From contig JALCST010000006.1 of the NCBI GenBank assembly GCA_022653675.1, positions 62,001 to 126,000 of the forward strand: a stretch of 64,000 nt of DNA, written 5' to 3'. This document shows positions 46,423 through 55,041 of this stretch, one piece after another. The DNA comes from Bacteroidales bacterium (GTDB lineage: Bacteria; Bacteroidota; Bacteroidia; Bacteroidales; UBA932). The notes below the pieces were generated by a model. It saw nothing but the letters and a program-made list of their open reading frames with translations. It did no database searches and had not been told where the DNA came from. Positions within the stretch are counted from its first letter, which is position 1; every line of letters begins with the position of its first letter. The position numbers and the translations under genes are program-made.

Positions 46423-46430
46423 TATTTTTG
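46423..46430 (+). promoter_or_regulatory. -7 element of the M28-like gene
   Basis: TATTTTTG, 19 bp before the ATG at 46450, back to back with the TPR element. Confidence 0.6.
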
Positions 46431-46449
46431 CAGCTGCAATTGAACAAAA

Positions 46450-47427
46450 ATGAAAAATCATTTTTTGCTTTTACTTGTTTTTATGGCTGCTCCGACTTTT
46501 GCACAGAGTGTTACTTCGGAAAGATATTCGCAAATGGCGTACCCTTCTCAACTTAAACTCTGTCTTTCTGCAGTCGCTTCCGATTATTCCGGAGGCAGGG
46601 CTTCGGGGAGTGTCGGCGCCCAGCTTACCGAGAGGTTTATCAGCGGAACATTCAAGCAGATAGGACTCAGGCCATTCGGGAGTACTACCTTTACGCATAG
46701 TTTCCCTTATTACCACTACTCGAGGGACAGTTGGGATTTCGTGCAATGCGATACCATCCCATTGAGAAATGTCGTAGCCCTGTTGCCCGCCACGTTTTAC
46801 AGTGAAAGATATGTGATCGTCTGTGCAAACTATGATTATATCGGAAAGATAGGAGATGTAATATACAACGGCGCAGATGACAATGCATCCGGATTGACGG
46901 CCATGCTGGCTTTGGCTAGGATGATGGCGGCTTTCGCAAGAAGAGAGGAGTGTCTCAATACGAACATCTTGTTCATAGCTTTCGACGGTTCGGAACTGGA
47001 TATGGCGGGCTCGAGGCATTTCGTCTCGAATATGGGGATAGATCCACAGGATATTAAATGCGTCATAGACATGGACAAGATAGGGACATCCCTCGAACCT
47101 CCATCAGACAATCCCAAATACGTCATAGCTCTTTGCAACTCCATTTTCCCGCAGAGCTACAAGGTCGCGCTTCAGCGCATAAACCTTCGCGAAGGGCTGG
47201 ACATGTGCATTGATTATACCTATTACGGCAGCAGGGACTTCACGGCCCTTTTTTATGCTTCAGCGGACCATTACCAGTTTTCCCGGAAGAATATCCCTTC
47301 AGTAATGTTCACTAGTGGCATAAACCGTTACACCATGAAGCCAACCGACGACCCCGACATCATAGACTATCGAGCCCTTTACGATAGGATAAAACTTATT
47401 TTCAGTTTTATGCTCTGGTTACAGTAA
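46450..47427 (+). CDS. M28-fold exported protein, probable pseudo-peptidase
   Basis: A 325-aa exported protein (signal peptide ending FAQS) with the M28 zinc aminopeptidase fold. In the positions of the metal and catalytic residues: the AHYDHxG motif reads CANYDYIG (His to Asn127), GADDNASG is intact (Asp143), the Glu-Glu pair reads SELD (second Glu to Leu183), the MDMIG Asp is kept (IDMDKIG), His274 in ADHYQF is kept, and the last ligand His of YHxPxD is lost (RYTMKPTD). Several zinc ligands are therefore missing, so peptidase activity is doubtful; binding is more likely. It overlaps the convergent DUF4293-like gene by 9 bp. Confidence 0.75.
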   Translation: MKNHFLLLLVFMAAPTFAQSVTSERYSQMAYPSQLKLCLSAVASDYSGGRASGSVGAQLTERFISGTFKQIGLRPFGSTTFTHSFPYYHYSRDSWDFVQCDTIPLRNVVALLPATFYSERYVIVCANYDYIGKIGDVIYNGADDNASGLTAMLALARMMAAFARREECLNTNILFIAFDGSELDMAGSRHFVSNMGIDPQDIKCVIDMDKIGTSLEPPSDNPKYVIALCNSIFPQSYKVALQRINLREGLDMCIDYTYYGSRDFTALFYASADHYQFSRKNIPSVMFTSGINRYTMKPTDDPDIIDYRALYDRIKLIFSFMLWLQ

Positions 47428-47889
47428 TATTCCCCTTTTTTTTCCTCGGCAGGTAACGGGAGGGTCTTTTTCTGGTTTGCGGGGAGCGGATCCCGGACCT
47501 GCGGGATATACCATCCTGTAAATCGCCATTCCGGTCAATATCAATGAAATCAAAGGGAAAATAGAGTACCATGTATATGACCACTCGCCATGCATCTTGA
47601 AGAAGTTGCAAATGAATATTATGTTGAAGATCAATAGCAGAAGAAACGAAATGACCTCTAGGCGGAGTTGGAAAAGATATTTCTTGAAATAGTAAAGGGA
47701 TACAAGGCAGAGCACTGATATGGTAGCGACGAAAGTTATGTAGACAGGTTGTTCCCTGAACATTATGGTAGTCTTTATCATTTCGCCACCTGACCCAACG
47801 TCGAATCCATAGCAGAAGGGAAGGAAAATCAGAGATCCGATTAAAAGGAAAGTGATTATAATCAGATAATTTTCAATATGTTTGAACAT
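47419..47889 (-). CDS. DUF4293-like membrane protein
   Basis: A 156-aa protein with four predicted transmembrane helices (about 7-28, 45-66, 75-97 and 108-130) and a basic C-terminal tail (KPEKDPPVTCRGKKRGILL). The pattern, including the long loop after the first helix (GFDVGSGGEMIKTTIMF), resembles the Bacteroidota-specific DUF4293 family, whose function is unknown. The ATG at 47889 is preferred over 47913, which lies in the promoter element. Confidence 0.65.
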   Translation of the reverse strand: MFKHIENYLIIITFLLIGSLIFLPFCYGFDVGSGGEMIKTTIMFREQPVYITFVATISVLCLVSLYYFKKYLFQLRLEVISFLLLLIFNIIFICNFFKMHGEWSYTWYSIFPLISLILTGMAIYRMVYPAGPGSAPRKPEKDPPVTCRGKKRGILL

Positions 47890-47910
47890 GATGACATCCC
47901 GTTTGATATG

Positions 47911-47918
47911 CAAATGTA
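47911..47918 (-). promoter_or_regulatory. -7 element of the DUF4293-like gene
   Basis: TACATTTG on the minus strand, 21 bp before the ATG at 47889. Confidence 0.55.
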
Positions 47919-47929
47919 AAAAATATAGC

Positions 47930-47937
47930 TATCTTTG
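47930..47937 (+). promoter_or_regulatory. -7 element of the nucleoside phosphorylase gene
   Basis: TATCTTTG, 24 bp before the ATG at 47962. Confidence 0.6.
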
Positions 47938-47961
47938 GCAACTAATTAAATATCATGTAAA

Positions 47962-48843
47962 ATGAATAGAATACCGGAATCGGAACTTATAATCAATACC
48001 GATGGAAGCATTTTCCATCTTCATCTGAAGCCTGAAAATATAGCCGATACCATCATTCTCGTCGGAGATCCCGGCAGGGTGGACATGGTTGCAGAAAATT
48101 TCGATAGTGGAAGTCTGGAACCCAAGATATCCTCACGCGAATTCAATACGGTTACCGGAAGCTATTGCGGCAAGCGTATTTCCGTCATATCCACCGGTAT
48201 TGGTACGGATAACATAGACATAGTAATGACTGAACTCGATGCATTGGCGAATATCGACTTTAATACCCGCATGCCAAAAGAGGGGCATCGCCGCCTGACC
48301 ATACTTCGCTTGGGAACCTGCGGGGGCATTCAGCCTGATATACCTTTGGGAGGATTCGTTTTTTCACATGTTTCCATCGGCTTCGATGGTGTCCTGAATT
48401 GGTATAAGGGATGTGAAAACGTTACCGATGCAGCCATGGAGCAGGCCTTCATGAAATATATGAAATGGAGCGACCGCTTGGCGACGCCGTATTTCGTGCG
48501 GTCTTCCCGGAAACTGGTCGACAAGTTCCGGGATGTGACGATAAAGGGAATGACTGTTTCCGCTCCGGGCTTTTACGGTCCACAGGGCCGTTCCGTCAGG
48601 CTTCAGGCATCTATTGACGATTACATACCCAAACTTGAGAACTTCAGGTACGGAGACTATAGGATCACGAACATAGAAATGGAAAGTTCGGCGATAGCCG
48701 GGATGGCTGCATTGATGGGGCATGATGCCGCCACCGTTTGCTGTGTCATTGCAAATCGCTATGCCAAGGAGAGCAAGCCGGATTACAAGCCATTCATCAG
48801 TCAGCTTATCAAGCTTGTCCTTGAAAAGCTATGCGAGGATTGA
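47962..48843 (+). CDS. Nucleoside phosphorylase (uridine phosphorylase-like)
   Basis: A 293-aa protein of the PNP/UDP phosphorylase family, which splits nucleosides with phosphate. The phosphate loop GDPGRVDMVAENF (family GDPxR), the ribose/phosphate segment TILRLGTCGGIQPDIPLGG and the nucleoside-binding NIEMESSAIAGMAALMGH are visible. The overall length is closer to uridine phosphorylases than to purine phosphorylases, but the base preference cannot be fixed. The SirB1-like gene starts 3 bp after its stop. Confidence 0.85.
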   Translation: MNRIPESELIINTDGSIFHLHLKPENIADTIILVGDPGRVDMVAENFDSGSLEPKISSREFNTVTGSYCGKRISVISTGIGTDNIDIVMTELDALANIDFNTRMPKEGHRRLTILRLGTCGGIQPDIPLGGFVFSHVSIGFDGVLNWYKGCENVTDAAMEQAFMKYMKWSDRLATPYFVRSSRKLVDKFRDVTIKGMTVSAPGFYGPQGRSVRLQASIDDYIPKLENFRYGDYRITNIEMESSAIAGMAALMGHDAATVCCVIANRYAKESKPDYKPFISQLIKLVLEKLCED

Positions 48844-48846
48844 TCG

Positions 48847-49743
48847 ATGGTGAAGGACAAGGAACTTCATAATCTTGTCGCCCTTTTCGATGATCCGGAC
48901 GAGGTTGTGATACAGGCCGTCAACAAGAGTATGCTCAGTCGGGGCGACAAGGTGCTTCTGGATCTCAGGGACCTCGAGGAGGAAATGCCCGAGCATAAGG
49001 ACATCATTGAAGAAAAATACGGTTACCTCAATGCCGAATTCAGGTTAAAGGAATTCGAGCGCTATTTCGACAGCGGGAAAAACGATCTGGAAGAAGGCTT
49101 CGCGATTCTTTCTTCGTTGTTGAATCCATATTGTTCGAAACAGGAATTTTACGATAAGGTAACCAGTCTTTCCCTGGACTATCTTTGTGAAATAAACGAC
49201 GAAAGGACCGCTATCGAGAATGTGAGGATCTTCAATCATATTTTTTTCAATCGTTTGAAATTTTCCATTTCAATGAACCGGGAACCTCTCGAATCCCTTG
49301 CCAGGATAGATATGGTAATGGATAGCCGTGAGGGGAATCCCCTGACTCTTTCCTCCATTTATTTTATATTGGCAAGGGAATCGGGTCTCGGCATATATCC
49401 TTTCTGCTTTCCCGGAGGAATGATTCCGGTTTACCGTGAGAATGGGAAAAACCTCTTCTTTATCAATATTTTCAAGGAGGGAGATATATTTTTCGAGGAC
49501 AGGCTCAGATATTTTCTCAAACAGCACGGTTTCGAGGTTGCCATGGATGATTTCGAAATAAGGGAAGACAATATACTTCTCTCTGTTTATCTTGCATCGC
49601 TGAAGATCACTTATGAGCAGAATGGGGATGTATGGAGTTCATCTGTAGTCGATCGCGCCTTGCGCATGACAGGTGAAGAACAATTCCTTTCCGATTTCGG
49701 CGATGACGAATCTGAAGAAGAAGGAGGAGATCCAGATTATTAA
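48847..49743 (+). CDS. SirB1-type transglutaminase-like protein
   Basis: A 298-aa protein resembling the SirB1/UPF0162 family. Residues 90-230 carry the domain core: the helical segment FNHIFFNRLKFS and then NREPLESLARIDMVMDSREGNPLTLSSIYFILARESGLGIYPFCFPGG. The usual catalytic Cys of transglutaminases is not obvious. The C-terminus is very acidic (DDESEEEGGDPDY). It follows the phosphorylase gene by 3 bp, and the M6 protease gene begins 11 bp later, so a three- to four-gene operon is plausible. Confidence 0.75.
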   Translation: MVKDKELHNLVALFDDPDEVVIQAVNKSMLSRGDKVLLDLRDLEEEMPEHKDIIEEKYGYLNAEFRLKEFERYFDSGKNDLEEGFAILSSLLNPYCSKQEFYDKVTSLSLDYLCEINDERTAIENVRIFNHIFFNRLKFSISMNREPLESLARIDMVMDSREGNPLTLSSIYFILARESGLGIYPFCFPGGMIPVYRENGKNLFFINIFKEGDIFFEDRLRYFLKQHGFEVAMDDFEIREDNILLSVYLASLKITYEQNGDVWSSSVVDRALRMTGEEQFLSDFGDDESEEEGGDPDY

Positions 49744-49754
49744 TTCATTTTATA

Positions 49755-52148
49755 ATGAGAAATAACGTTCGGTTCCTGGTCGCATATGTATTTTTTTCGC
49801 TTTATTGCGCGAGTGCTTTCGCCATTCCGGCGAGACGCGGCTTTTTTACCTCGCGCCAAAGCGACGGTACCGTAATAACTTTCGAAAGGGTAGGAGACGA
49901 ATTCTTTCATTATACGAGGACAAAGGATGGGTACACCATTGTCCAGGGTAAAAACGGGGATTATTATTTCGGAAAACTTGCTTCGGACGGGAAAATCATA
50001 GAGAGCAGCGTCGTAGTACGCCCTTCCGACTGTATGTCCCCACGCGAAAGGCACTATGCGGAGGCAAGCCGCGGTCTGATTCCCCTGAACAGGGGAGCAA
50101 TGGATTCCTACGTGACTTTTTCCGGTCGCAGGATGACTTCAGCCCTTAATTCCATTACTGCAAGCGATATCCCGGATGTCGATTCCTTCGGAGGTTGGGG
50201 AGGTGAAAAGAAGGGAAATTTCAGGACGCTCGTCATACTTGTGAATTACCAGGATGTCCGGTTTTCAATTTCAGATCCAAAGAATTCATTCTATAACATG
50301 CTGAATGAATCGGGATATTCTGAAAACGGCGGTACCGGCAGTGCGAAGGACTATTTCGAGGATTGTTCGAACGGCCAGTTCAATCCTGTTTTCGATGTCG
50401 CAGGTCCGTATACTCTTTCCCGGGATATGGGATATTATGGAGGGGACGACGACGCGAATGCTGCCAGGATGGTGCTGGAAGCTTGTCGACTCGCTGATGA
50501 CGACGTCGATTTCTCTCAATATGCCGACGGGAATGGAGTAATAAGGAACGTTTTCATCTATTATGCCGGTTACAATGAAGCCGAGGGCGGACCAGAAAAC
50601 TCGGTTTGGCCTCATCAATGGGCAATCTACCCGGGATACAACGTTCCGGCTGATGCCGACGTCTATTTTGACGGGGTACAGCTTTGCGATTATGCTTGCT
50701 CTTCGGAATTGAGGGGATTTTCCGGTACCAATATGGCCGGCATAGGGGCCATCTGCCATGAGTTCGGGCATGTTATAGGGCTTCCCGATCTGTATGATAC
50801 TGATTACAATGAAAACGGATACGATGACGGAGTAGGAGTCTTTTCCGTAATGGATACCGGCTGTTATCTTAACGATGGCTGTACACCTCCTTCTTATGGA
50901 ATGCTGGAAAGATGGATGCTGGGATGGGCGAAGCCTGTTCTGCTTAATGCAGCAGGCAGTTATTCTCTTGAACCCATCTACGATGGTAAGGGATATATTT
51001 TGATGTCGCCGACGGACGGCGAATTTTTTCTGTTTGACAACCGTTCGGCTTCCGCTAACAATAAATGGGATTACTATCTTCTTAATTGTCAGGGTTGCAG
51101 CGCCACCGGAATGCTGGTTTACCACATAGATGAATCCGAGTCAAGCGAAAGTCTGTGGAGTAGCAATATGATTAACGCCTACTCCTCGAGGCCATGCGTC
51201 GATATACTGAAGGCGGTTTCGAACTCTCTTATTTCCTATTGGCTTTTTCCTGGAAACGGAGGTAAGACAAAACTTTTTTCCGCATCAGACCCTGCATTAA
51301 GGGACTGGGACGGAAATGGTACATCTCTGTTCCTTGTGAACATAGCACTGGCCGGCAAGAATGTGGTTTTCGACCTTGCAAATGACGAGGAAAAGGTCGA
51401 AACCCTCAACATATTTCCGGATTCCTTAAGGGTCGGAATGAATTGTTGCGATACCGTCGCCTTCGTGCAATCGCCTTCCACATCCGTACTCACCGATCTA
51501 AGTTGGAAATCCGGAAACTCTTGCGTGGCAAAGGTAAACGATGGCATCGTTTATGGAGTCGATTCCGGTACAACGGTGATAAGGGCCTGCAATCTTTATA
51601 ATACGGATGCCTGCGATTCCGTTTGGGTCAGGGTAATGCCTGCAGCTTACGATATATGTGGGGATATGGGGCAATACGATGCTACGGTATCCTGGACAAG
51701 TGACGGGGGATATGGATCATGGAAGGCCGTATGCCGGGAAAGATCGGGCGGCCATGTAGTCACTTACGCATTGGCCGACGGGGTTACCGATGTGAATCTT
51801 CGAGGATTGCAGCCCGGTACCTCCTATTTGTTCGAGGTGTCGGCGATGGTCGACGGAAAGGCTGTTGCAGGACCGTATGATTTTCCAGCCGTCACCGAAT
51901 ACGGCAATAAGGACGGTAAGCCTTCTTACGACGGGCTTCCGGACACCTGTACCTCTTCCGATCTCGTTAAATTGAGAATCAAGAACGTAGGCAACGAAGT
52001 AAAGAATATCAGCTGGACTGTAGACGGAGAGTCTGTTTCATCGGTAAGATTGAAACTTTCAGAAGGAACTCATAAGATAGTCGCCAAGATCCTGGATTCG
52101 AACGGCAATACCGAATATCTAGTCAAATACATAACAGTTACAGGATAA
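49755..52148 (+). CDS. Secreted M6-family metalloprotease
   Basis: A 797-aa exported protease (signal peptide MRNNVRFLVAYVFFSLYCASAFA). The zinc site ICHEFGHVIGLPDLYD (HExxHxxGxxD, about residue 334) and the following VFSVMDTGCY Met-turn define the M6 (immune inhibitor A-like) family. The catalytic domain spans about 80-520; after it come an Ig-like/Big_2-type region (CVAKVNDGIVYGVDSGTTVIRA) and an FN3-like region (YDATVSWTSDGGYGSWK, LQPGTSYLFEVSAM). No recognisable type IX sorting domain closes the protein. Probably a digestive or surface protease. A lipoprotein gene follows with no gap. Confidence 0.9.
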   Translation: MRNNVRFLVAYVFFSLYCASAFAIPARRGFFTSRQSDGTVITFERVGDEFFHYTRTKDGYTIVQGKNGDYYFGKLASDGKIIESSVVVRPSDCMSPRERHYAEASRGLIPLNRGAMDSYVTFSGRRMTSALNSITASDIPDVDSFGGWGGEKKGNFRTLVILVNYQDVRFSISDPKNSFYNMLNESGYSENGGTGSAKDYFEDCSNGQFNPVFDVAGPYTLSRDMGYYGGDDDANAARMVLEACRLADDDVDFSQYADGNGVIRNVFIYYAGYNEAEGGPENSVWPHQWAIYPGYNVPADADVYFDGVQLCDYACSSELRGFSGTNMAGIGAICHEFGHVIGLPDLYDTDYNENGYDDGVGVFSVMDTGCYLNDGCTPPSYGMLERWMLGWAKPVLLNAAGSYSLEPIYDGKGYILMSPTDGEFFLFDNRSASANNKWDYYLLNCQGCSATGMLVYHIDESESSESLWSSNMINAYSSRPCVDILKAVSNSLISYWLFPGNGGKTKLFSASDPALRDWDGNGTSLFLVNIALAGKNVVFDLANDEEKVETLNIFPDSLRVGMNCCDTVAFVQSPSTSVLTDLSWKSGNSCVAKVNDGIVYGVDSGTTVIRACNLYNTDACDSVWVRVMPAAYDICGDMGQYDATVSWTSDGGYGSWKAVCRERSGGHVVTYALADGVTDVNLRGLQPGTSYLFEVSAMVDGKAVAGPYDFPAVTEYGNKDGKPSYDGLPDTCTSSDLVKLRIKNVGNEVKNISWTVDGESVSSVRLKLSEGTHKIVAKILDSNGNTEYLVKYITVTG

Positions 52149-52598
52149 ATGAAAAGTCCAATGAAATCGGGATTTTGCATGTTGGCAATCGTCGCAGCGG
52201 CTTCGGCATTGTTGGCCGTCTCGTGCGACAAGGAGCTTTCGGAGGCTGAAATAGGGCAGCAGGAAACCATAGGGAATTCGGATATGCCAGGTATTTACGT
52301 TTCGGGCGAATCCGTATTTTCCGCCAGTGCTAGCGGGGGGGAAGTCTATGTCAATCCTTCGGAAATGACCTCCCGGATACAGGAAGATGATGCGGTACGA
52401 TATGTCGACATTATGCTTTCCGAACAGCCTGTCGAAGGGGGCAGCGTCAACGTGACTTGTTATCAGAGTGGCATTGATGACTTGTCTCAATATTGCGGCA
52501 GGACATACAAAAATGTCTCGGTTCTGAAAATAGAGGGAGACATGGTATACCTCTGGAACCGCAAGCCCGCTCTCGGTTTTGTGATATTGTGGTATTAG
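52149..52598 (+). CDS. Small lipoprotein adjacent to the M6 protease
   Basis: A 149-aa lipoprotein with signal peptide and lipobox LLAVSC (Cys26). Its ATG follows the protease TAA directly, so both are translated from one mRNA. After the lipid anchor a linker (DKELSEAEIGQQETIGNSDM) leads to a beta-rich domain of about 95 residues with no family that I recognise. Such a partner could be a chaperone, inhibitor or surface anchor of the protease; this is inference from context. The 3' end overlaps the convergent GntR gene by 4 bp. Confidence 0.75.
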   Translation: MKSPMKSGFCMLAIVAAASALLAVSCDKELSEAEIGQQETIGNSDMPGIYVSGESVFSASASGGEVYVNPSEMTSRIQEDDAVRYVDIMLSEQPVEGGSVNVTCYQSGIDDLSQYCGRTYKNVSVLKIEGDMVYLWNRKPALGFVILWY

Positions 52599-52948
52599 AC
52601 AGCTTCCCAGAGCGAAGCGAACTCTTCAATAGTGATACCGAGCAGCTTCATCCTTTTTATCAGCATAGGGAGATCCTTGTTCAGGAAGTGCTCCCTCTGC
52701 CTTTTCTGGATGGTGAATTTCGCATTGTCGGCGACAAAATAGCCTATGCCCCGTTTGTTGTAGAATATATCCATTGACTGCAAATAATCGTAGCTTCTCA
52801 TTATAGTATTCGGATTGACTCCAAGAGCGGCTCCGTATTCACGGACTGAGGGTATTCTGTCTCCTGGAACCCATTCCTCCGAAAGTATCTTCTCGCATAG
52901 AACATCAGCGATCTGAAGGTAAATCGGGTTTTGCTGATTGAATTCCAT
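52595..52948 (-). CDS. GntR-family (YtrA-type) transcriptional regulator
   Basis: A 117-aa regulator with an N-terminal winged helix (PIYLQIADVLCEKILSEEWVPGDRIPSVREYGAALGVNPNTIMRSYDYLQ) and a short C-terminal segment, the architecture of YtrA regulators that control ABC transporters. It is the last gene of the ABC operon, 13 bp after the permease gene, and the operator at 54769-54790 is a good candidate site. ATG at 52948 or 52954 (MAMEF) are both possible. Confidence 0.88.
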   Translation of the reverse strand: MEFNQQNPIYLQIADVLCEKILSEEWVPGDRIPSVREYGAALGVNPNTIMRSYDYLQSMDIFYNKRGIGYFVADNAKFTIQKRQREHFLNKDLPMLIKRMKLLGITIEEFASLWEAV

Positions 52949-52961
52949 AGCCATGGCATTT

Positions 52962-53807
52962 TCAGTATTTTATCTGGCGCATCTTGTGATACGTCAATCC
53001 CCAGAAAAGGAAAGGAAGCAGGTAGTATATCCATTTGCATACTATGCTGAAAGCCTTTACGGAAACTTCCAGGTTTTCGAAATCGGCCGATGACGATAAA
53101 TCGCCGTTGAATACCAGCGTAGCCGATCCTGATATTGATTTTTCGATAAAGTCAGCCAGAGGGGACTTGGTCGCTACGATGATTGTGGTTATTATGGAGA
53201 ACAGGAGTCCGGCTCCGATCAATATAAGGATTGCATAGCCGATCTTGTGCTTTTTGAAGATGGAATTGCATAATACGAAATACGACTGGATTGCGAAATT
53301 GAGAAAAAAGATGTCCAGGAATTTTTTCCAGAAGTGTTCCGTCGTTAAAATGGTCCCGGGGCTGTATATTCCGGATCCGAATAGGGAAAGAAGTCCGTCA
53401 ACAAGTCCGAGAGAGATGAAAATCAGGGCAAAAGTGAAAATCGGAAGGATTATGACCATGCTTATGAATTTTTCGAGGGATGATGCCGGCAGCATTATGC
53501 TGTGTATGGCATAACCGGGCATGTTCCTCTTTCCATAGACCACGGTTACCGCGATTATGGAAAACAGGATCGTCCAGAATGCTATCTTGGTTAATCTGGC
53601 GGCAGGAGGTATCATGAACGGGCTTTTGTCCCCTGCAGCCGAGGTCGAAAGAAGATTTAGGAGCCATAAGACTATCGTTATTCCTATGACTGAGATATAT
53701 GAGATCGTATATGTCGTGAAATAATCGTGAAAATCCTTTTTAAGGTACTTTCCGAAGCGTTTGAGGCTGAAAGTACCGTTTGTCCTTATTGTTACAGTAT
53801 CATTCAT
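52962..53807 (-). CDS. ABC transporter permease-like membrane protein
   Basis: A 281-aa protein with six predicted transmembrane helices, preceded by a cytoplasmic N-terminus of about 35 residues. It lies 11 bp after the ATPase gene and before the GntR gene, so it is the membrane partner of that ATPase. No substrate-specific motif is seen. Systems of this YtrA-linked type are usually exporters that respond to antibiotics or cell-envelope stress. Confidence 0.8.
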   Translation of the reverse strand: MNDTVTIRTNGTFSLKRFGKYLKKDFHDYFTTYTISYISVIGITIVLWLLNLLSTSAAGDKSPFMIPPAARLTKIAFWTILFSIIAVTVVYGKRNMPGYAIHSIMLPASSLEKFISMVIILPIFTFALIFISLGLVDGLLSLFGSGIYSPGTILTTEHFWKKFLDIFFLNFAIQSYFVLCNSIFKKHKIGYAILILIGAGLLFSIITTIIVATKSPLADFIEKSISGSATLVFNGDLSSSADFENLEVSVKAFSIVCKWIYYLLPFLFWGLTYHKMRQIKY

Positions 53808-53818
53808 CGTTCTTTCGT

Positions 53819-54736
53819 TTAAAATTGGGGATCTGCATCAGGCTCTTCTCCAGGTTCCGTTCTGCCGGCTGCATACTGTTCCCGGCTTTTGCCGCAGGAT
53901 GCGTCGTAATCGTCCCGGAATATGGCCCTGAAAAGTTCCTTTTTCGTGTGGAAAGCGTCGAAAAGGGCTTCGATGTTTACATTACTTTCGTAGTTTCCTG
54001 CGTTGCTGAGAAGGTTTACATAACCTCCTAATACCGGTTCGCTGTAAAGTGCGTCTTTGTTCTCCGTCGGGTCGTAATTGAATGTGATTTTCTTGGAAAT
54101 TTCAGCTAATGAAGCATCGAGAAGCACGGAGTCTTTGTCAAGAATTACTATCGGGTCGATAACATCCTCGAGATCCCTTACCTGATGGGTGGATATTATG
54201 ACCGTATGTCCTTCCGAAGAGTGGGCCGCAATTGATTTCCTCAACTGCAGTTTTGAAGGTATGTCGAGCGAATTGGAAGGTTCGTCCAGAAACAGATATT
54301 TAGTGTTTAATGCCAATGCAAGGGAAATCAGGGCTTTCTTGCGCTGACCCGAGGAGAGTGCACTGTATTTTACGTCCACGCTTGTCTCGAAATTATTTGC
54401 GATTTCAAGGAACTCAGCATAGTCGAAATGAGGATAGAAATCCCCAATGCTCTTTGCATAGTCGTTGATCCTGACGTTCGGAATAATTGCGTTCTCTTCG
54501 AGAAAATACATTTCCGCATACATGTTGGGATTTCGTTTCCATGGGTTCATGCCGTCGATTTCAATTTTTCCTTCCTTTGGTTCCTGAAGTCCGGAAAGCA
54601 GTTTCAGAAGGGTGGTTTTCCCGACCCCGTTCCGCCCGAGCAACCCGTATGTCTGGCCTTCGAGGAAAGTCAGGCTGATATCGCTGAACACCGTCTGTTT
54701 ACCGTAACCGAATTGCAGGTTTTCAATACTTATCAT
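53819..54736 (-). CDS. ABC transporter ATP-binding protein
   Basis: A 305-aa ABC ATPase. Walker A GRNGVGKTTLLKLLSG, signature YSALSSGQRKKALISLALA, Walker B KYLFLDEPSNSLD and the switch His in ISTHQVRDLEDV are present. The C-terminal 75 residues, after the ATPase core, are an extension. It starts the operon ATPase-permease-regulator. The start at 54736 (MISIENLQF) follows the operator and promoter. Confidence 0.93.
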   Translation of the reverse strand: MISIENLQFGYGKQTVFSDISLTFLEGQTYGLLGRNGVGKTTLLKLLSGLQEPKEGKIEIDGMNPWKRNPNMYAEMYFLEENAIIPNVRINDYAKSIGDFYPHFDYAEFLEIANNFETSVDVKYSALSSGQRKKALISLALALNTKYLFLDEPSNSLDIPSKLQLRKSIAAHSSEGHTVIISTHQVRDLEDVIDPIVILDKDSVLLDASLAEISKKITFNYDPTENKDALYSEPVLGGYVNLLSNAGNYESNVNIEALFDAFHTKKELFRAIFRDDYDASCGKSREQYAAGRTEPGEEPDADPQF

Positions 54737-54768
54737 TGTATTACTTTTTTATTTTTTTACCTCTATTG

Positions 54769-54790
54769 GTGTATTAGTTTATTAATACAC
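54769..54790. promoter_or_regulatory. Operator of the ABC-GntR operon
   Basis: GTGTATTA-N6-TAATACAC, exact 8-bp arms, lying just downstream of the -7 element where transcription should start. Its form fits a GntR/YtrA dimer site, giving likely autorepression. Confidence 0.65.
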
Positions 54791-54792
54791 TG

Positions 54793-54823
54793 CAAATGTA
54801 AACATAGATTTCGTAAATGCAAA
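54793..54823 (-). promoter_or_regulatory. Promoter of the ABC-GntR operon
   Basis: TACATTTG (-7, 54793-54800) and TTTG (-33, 54820-54823) on the minus strand, separated by 19 bp, the best consensus promoter in the window. Confidence 0.75.
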
Positions 54824-54873
54824 TTATTGTCTCGGTGAGTTGAAATTTTTTTCTGGATTCGGCGTTATTCCAT

Positions 54874-54903
54874 AAAAAAAAGGCACCGGAAATCTTTCCA
54901 GCC
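54874..54903 (-). terminator. Terminator of tRNA-Glu
   Basis: On the minus strand a hairpin GGC..GGAAA/TTTCC..GCC is followed by TTTTTTTT, about 20 bp after the tRNA 3' end. Confidence 0.75.
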
Positions 54904-54924
54904 ACCCTTCCTTTATCTGTCTTG

Positions 54925-54997
54925 TACTCCTTGACGGATTCGAACCATCCTTTTATGACTGAGAATCATAAGTCCTGAACCACTAGACGAAAGGAGC
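54925..54997 (-). tRNA. tRNA-Glu (anticodon CUC)
   Basis: Cloverleaf on the minus strand: acceptor GCTCCTT/AAGGAGT (first pair G-U), D stem GTCT/GGAC, anticodon stem TATGA/TCATA with loop TTCTCAG (anticodon CTC, forward GAG at 54961-54963), T stem GATGG/CCGTC with loop TTCGAAT. CCA is not encoded. It reads GAG; a second tRNA-Glu(UUC) should exist elsewhere in the genome. Confidence 0.88.
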
Positions 54998-55041
54998 TCC
55001 GGTTCCCGGTTGATCGGGAATGCAAAAGTAATAAATAATTC

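Noticed and set aside
49755-52148. Type IX secretion C-terminal sorting domain on the M6 protease
   Set aside because: The end of the protein lacks the conserved sorting-domain motifs; a normal Sec export is the safer reading.
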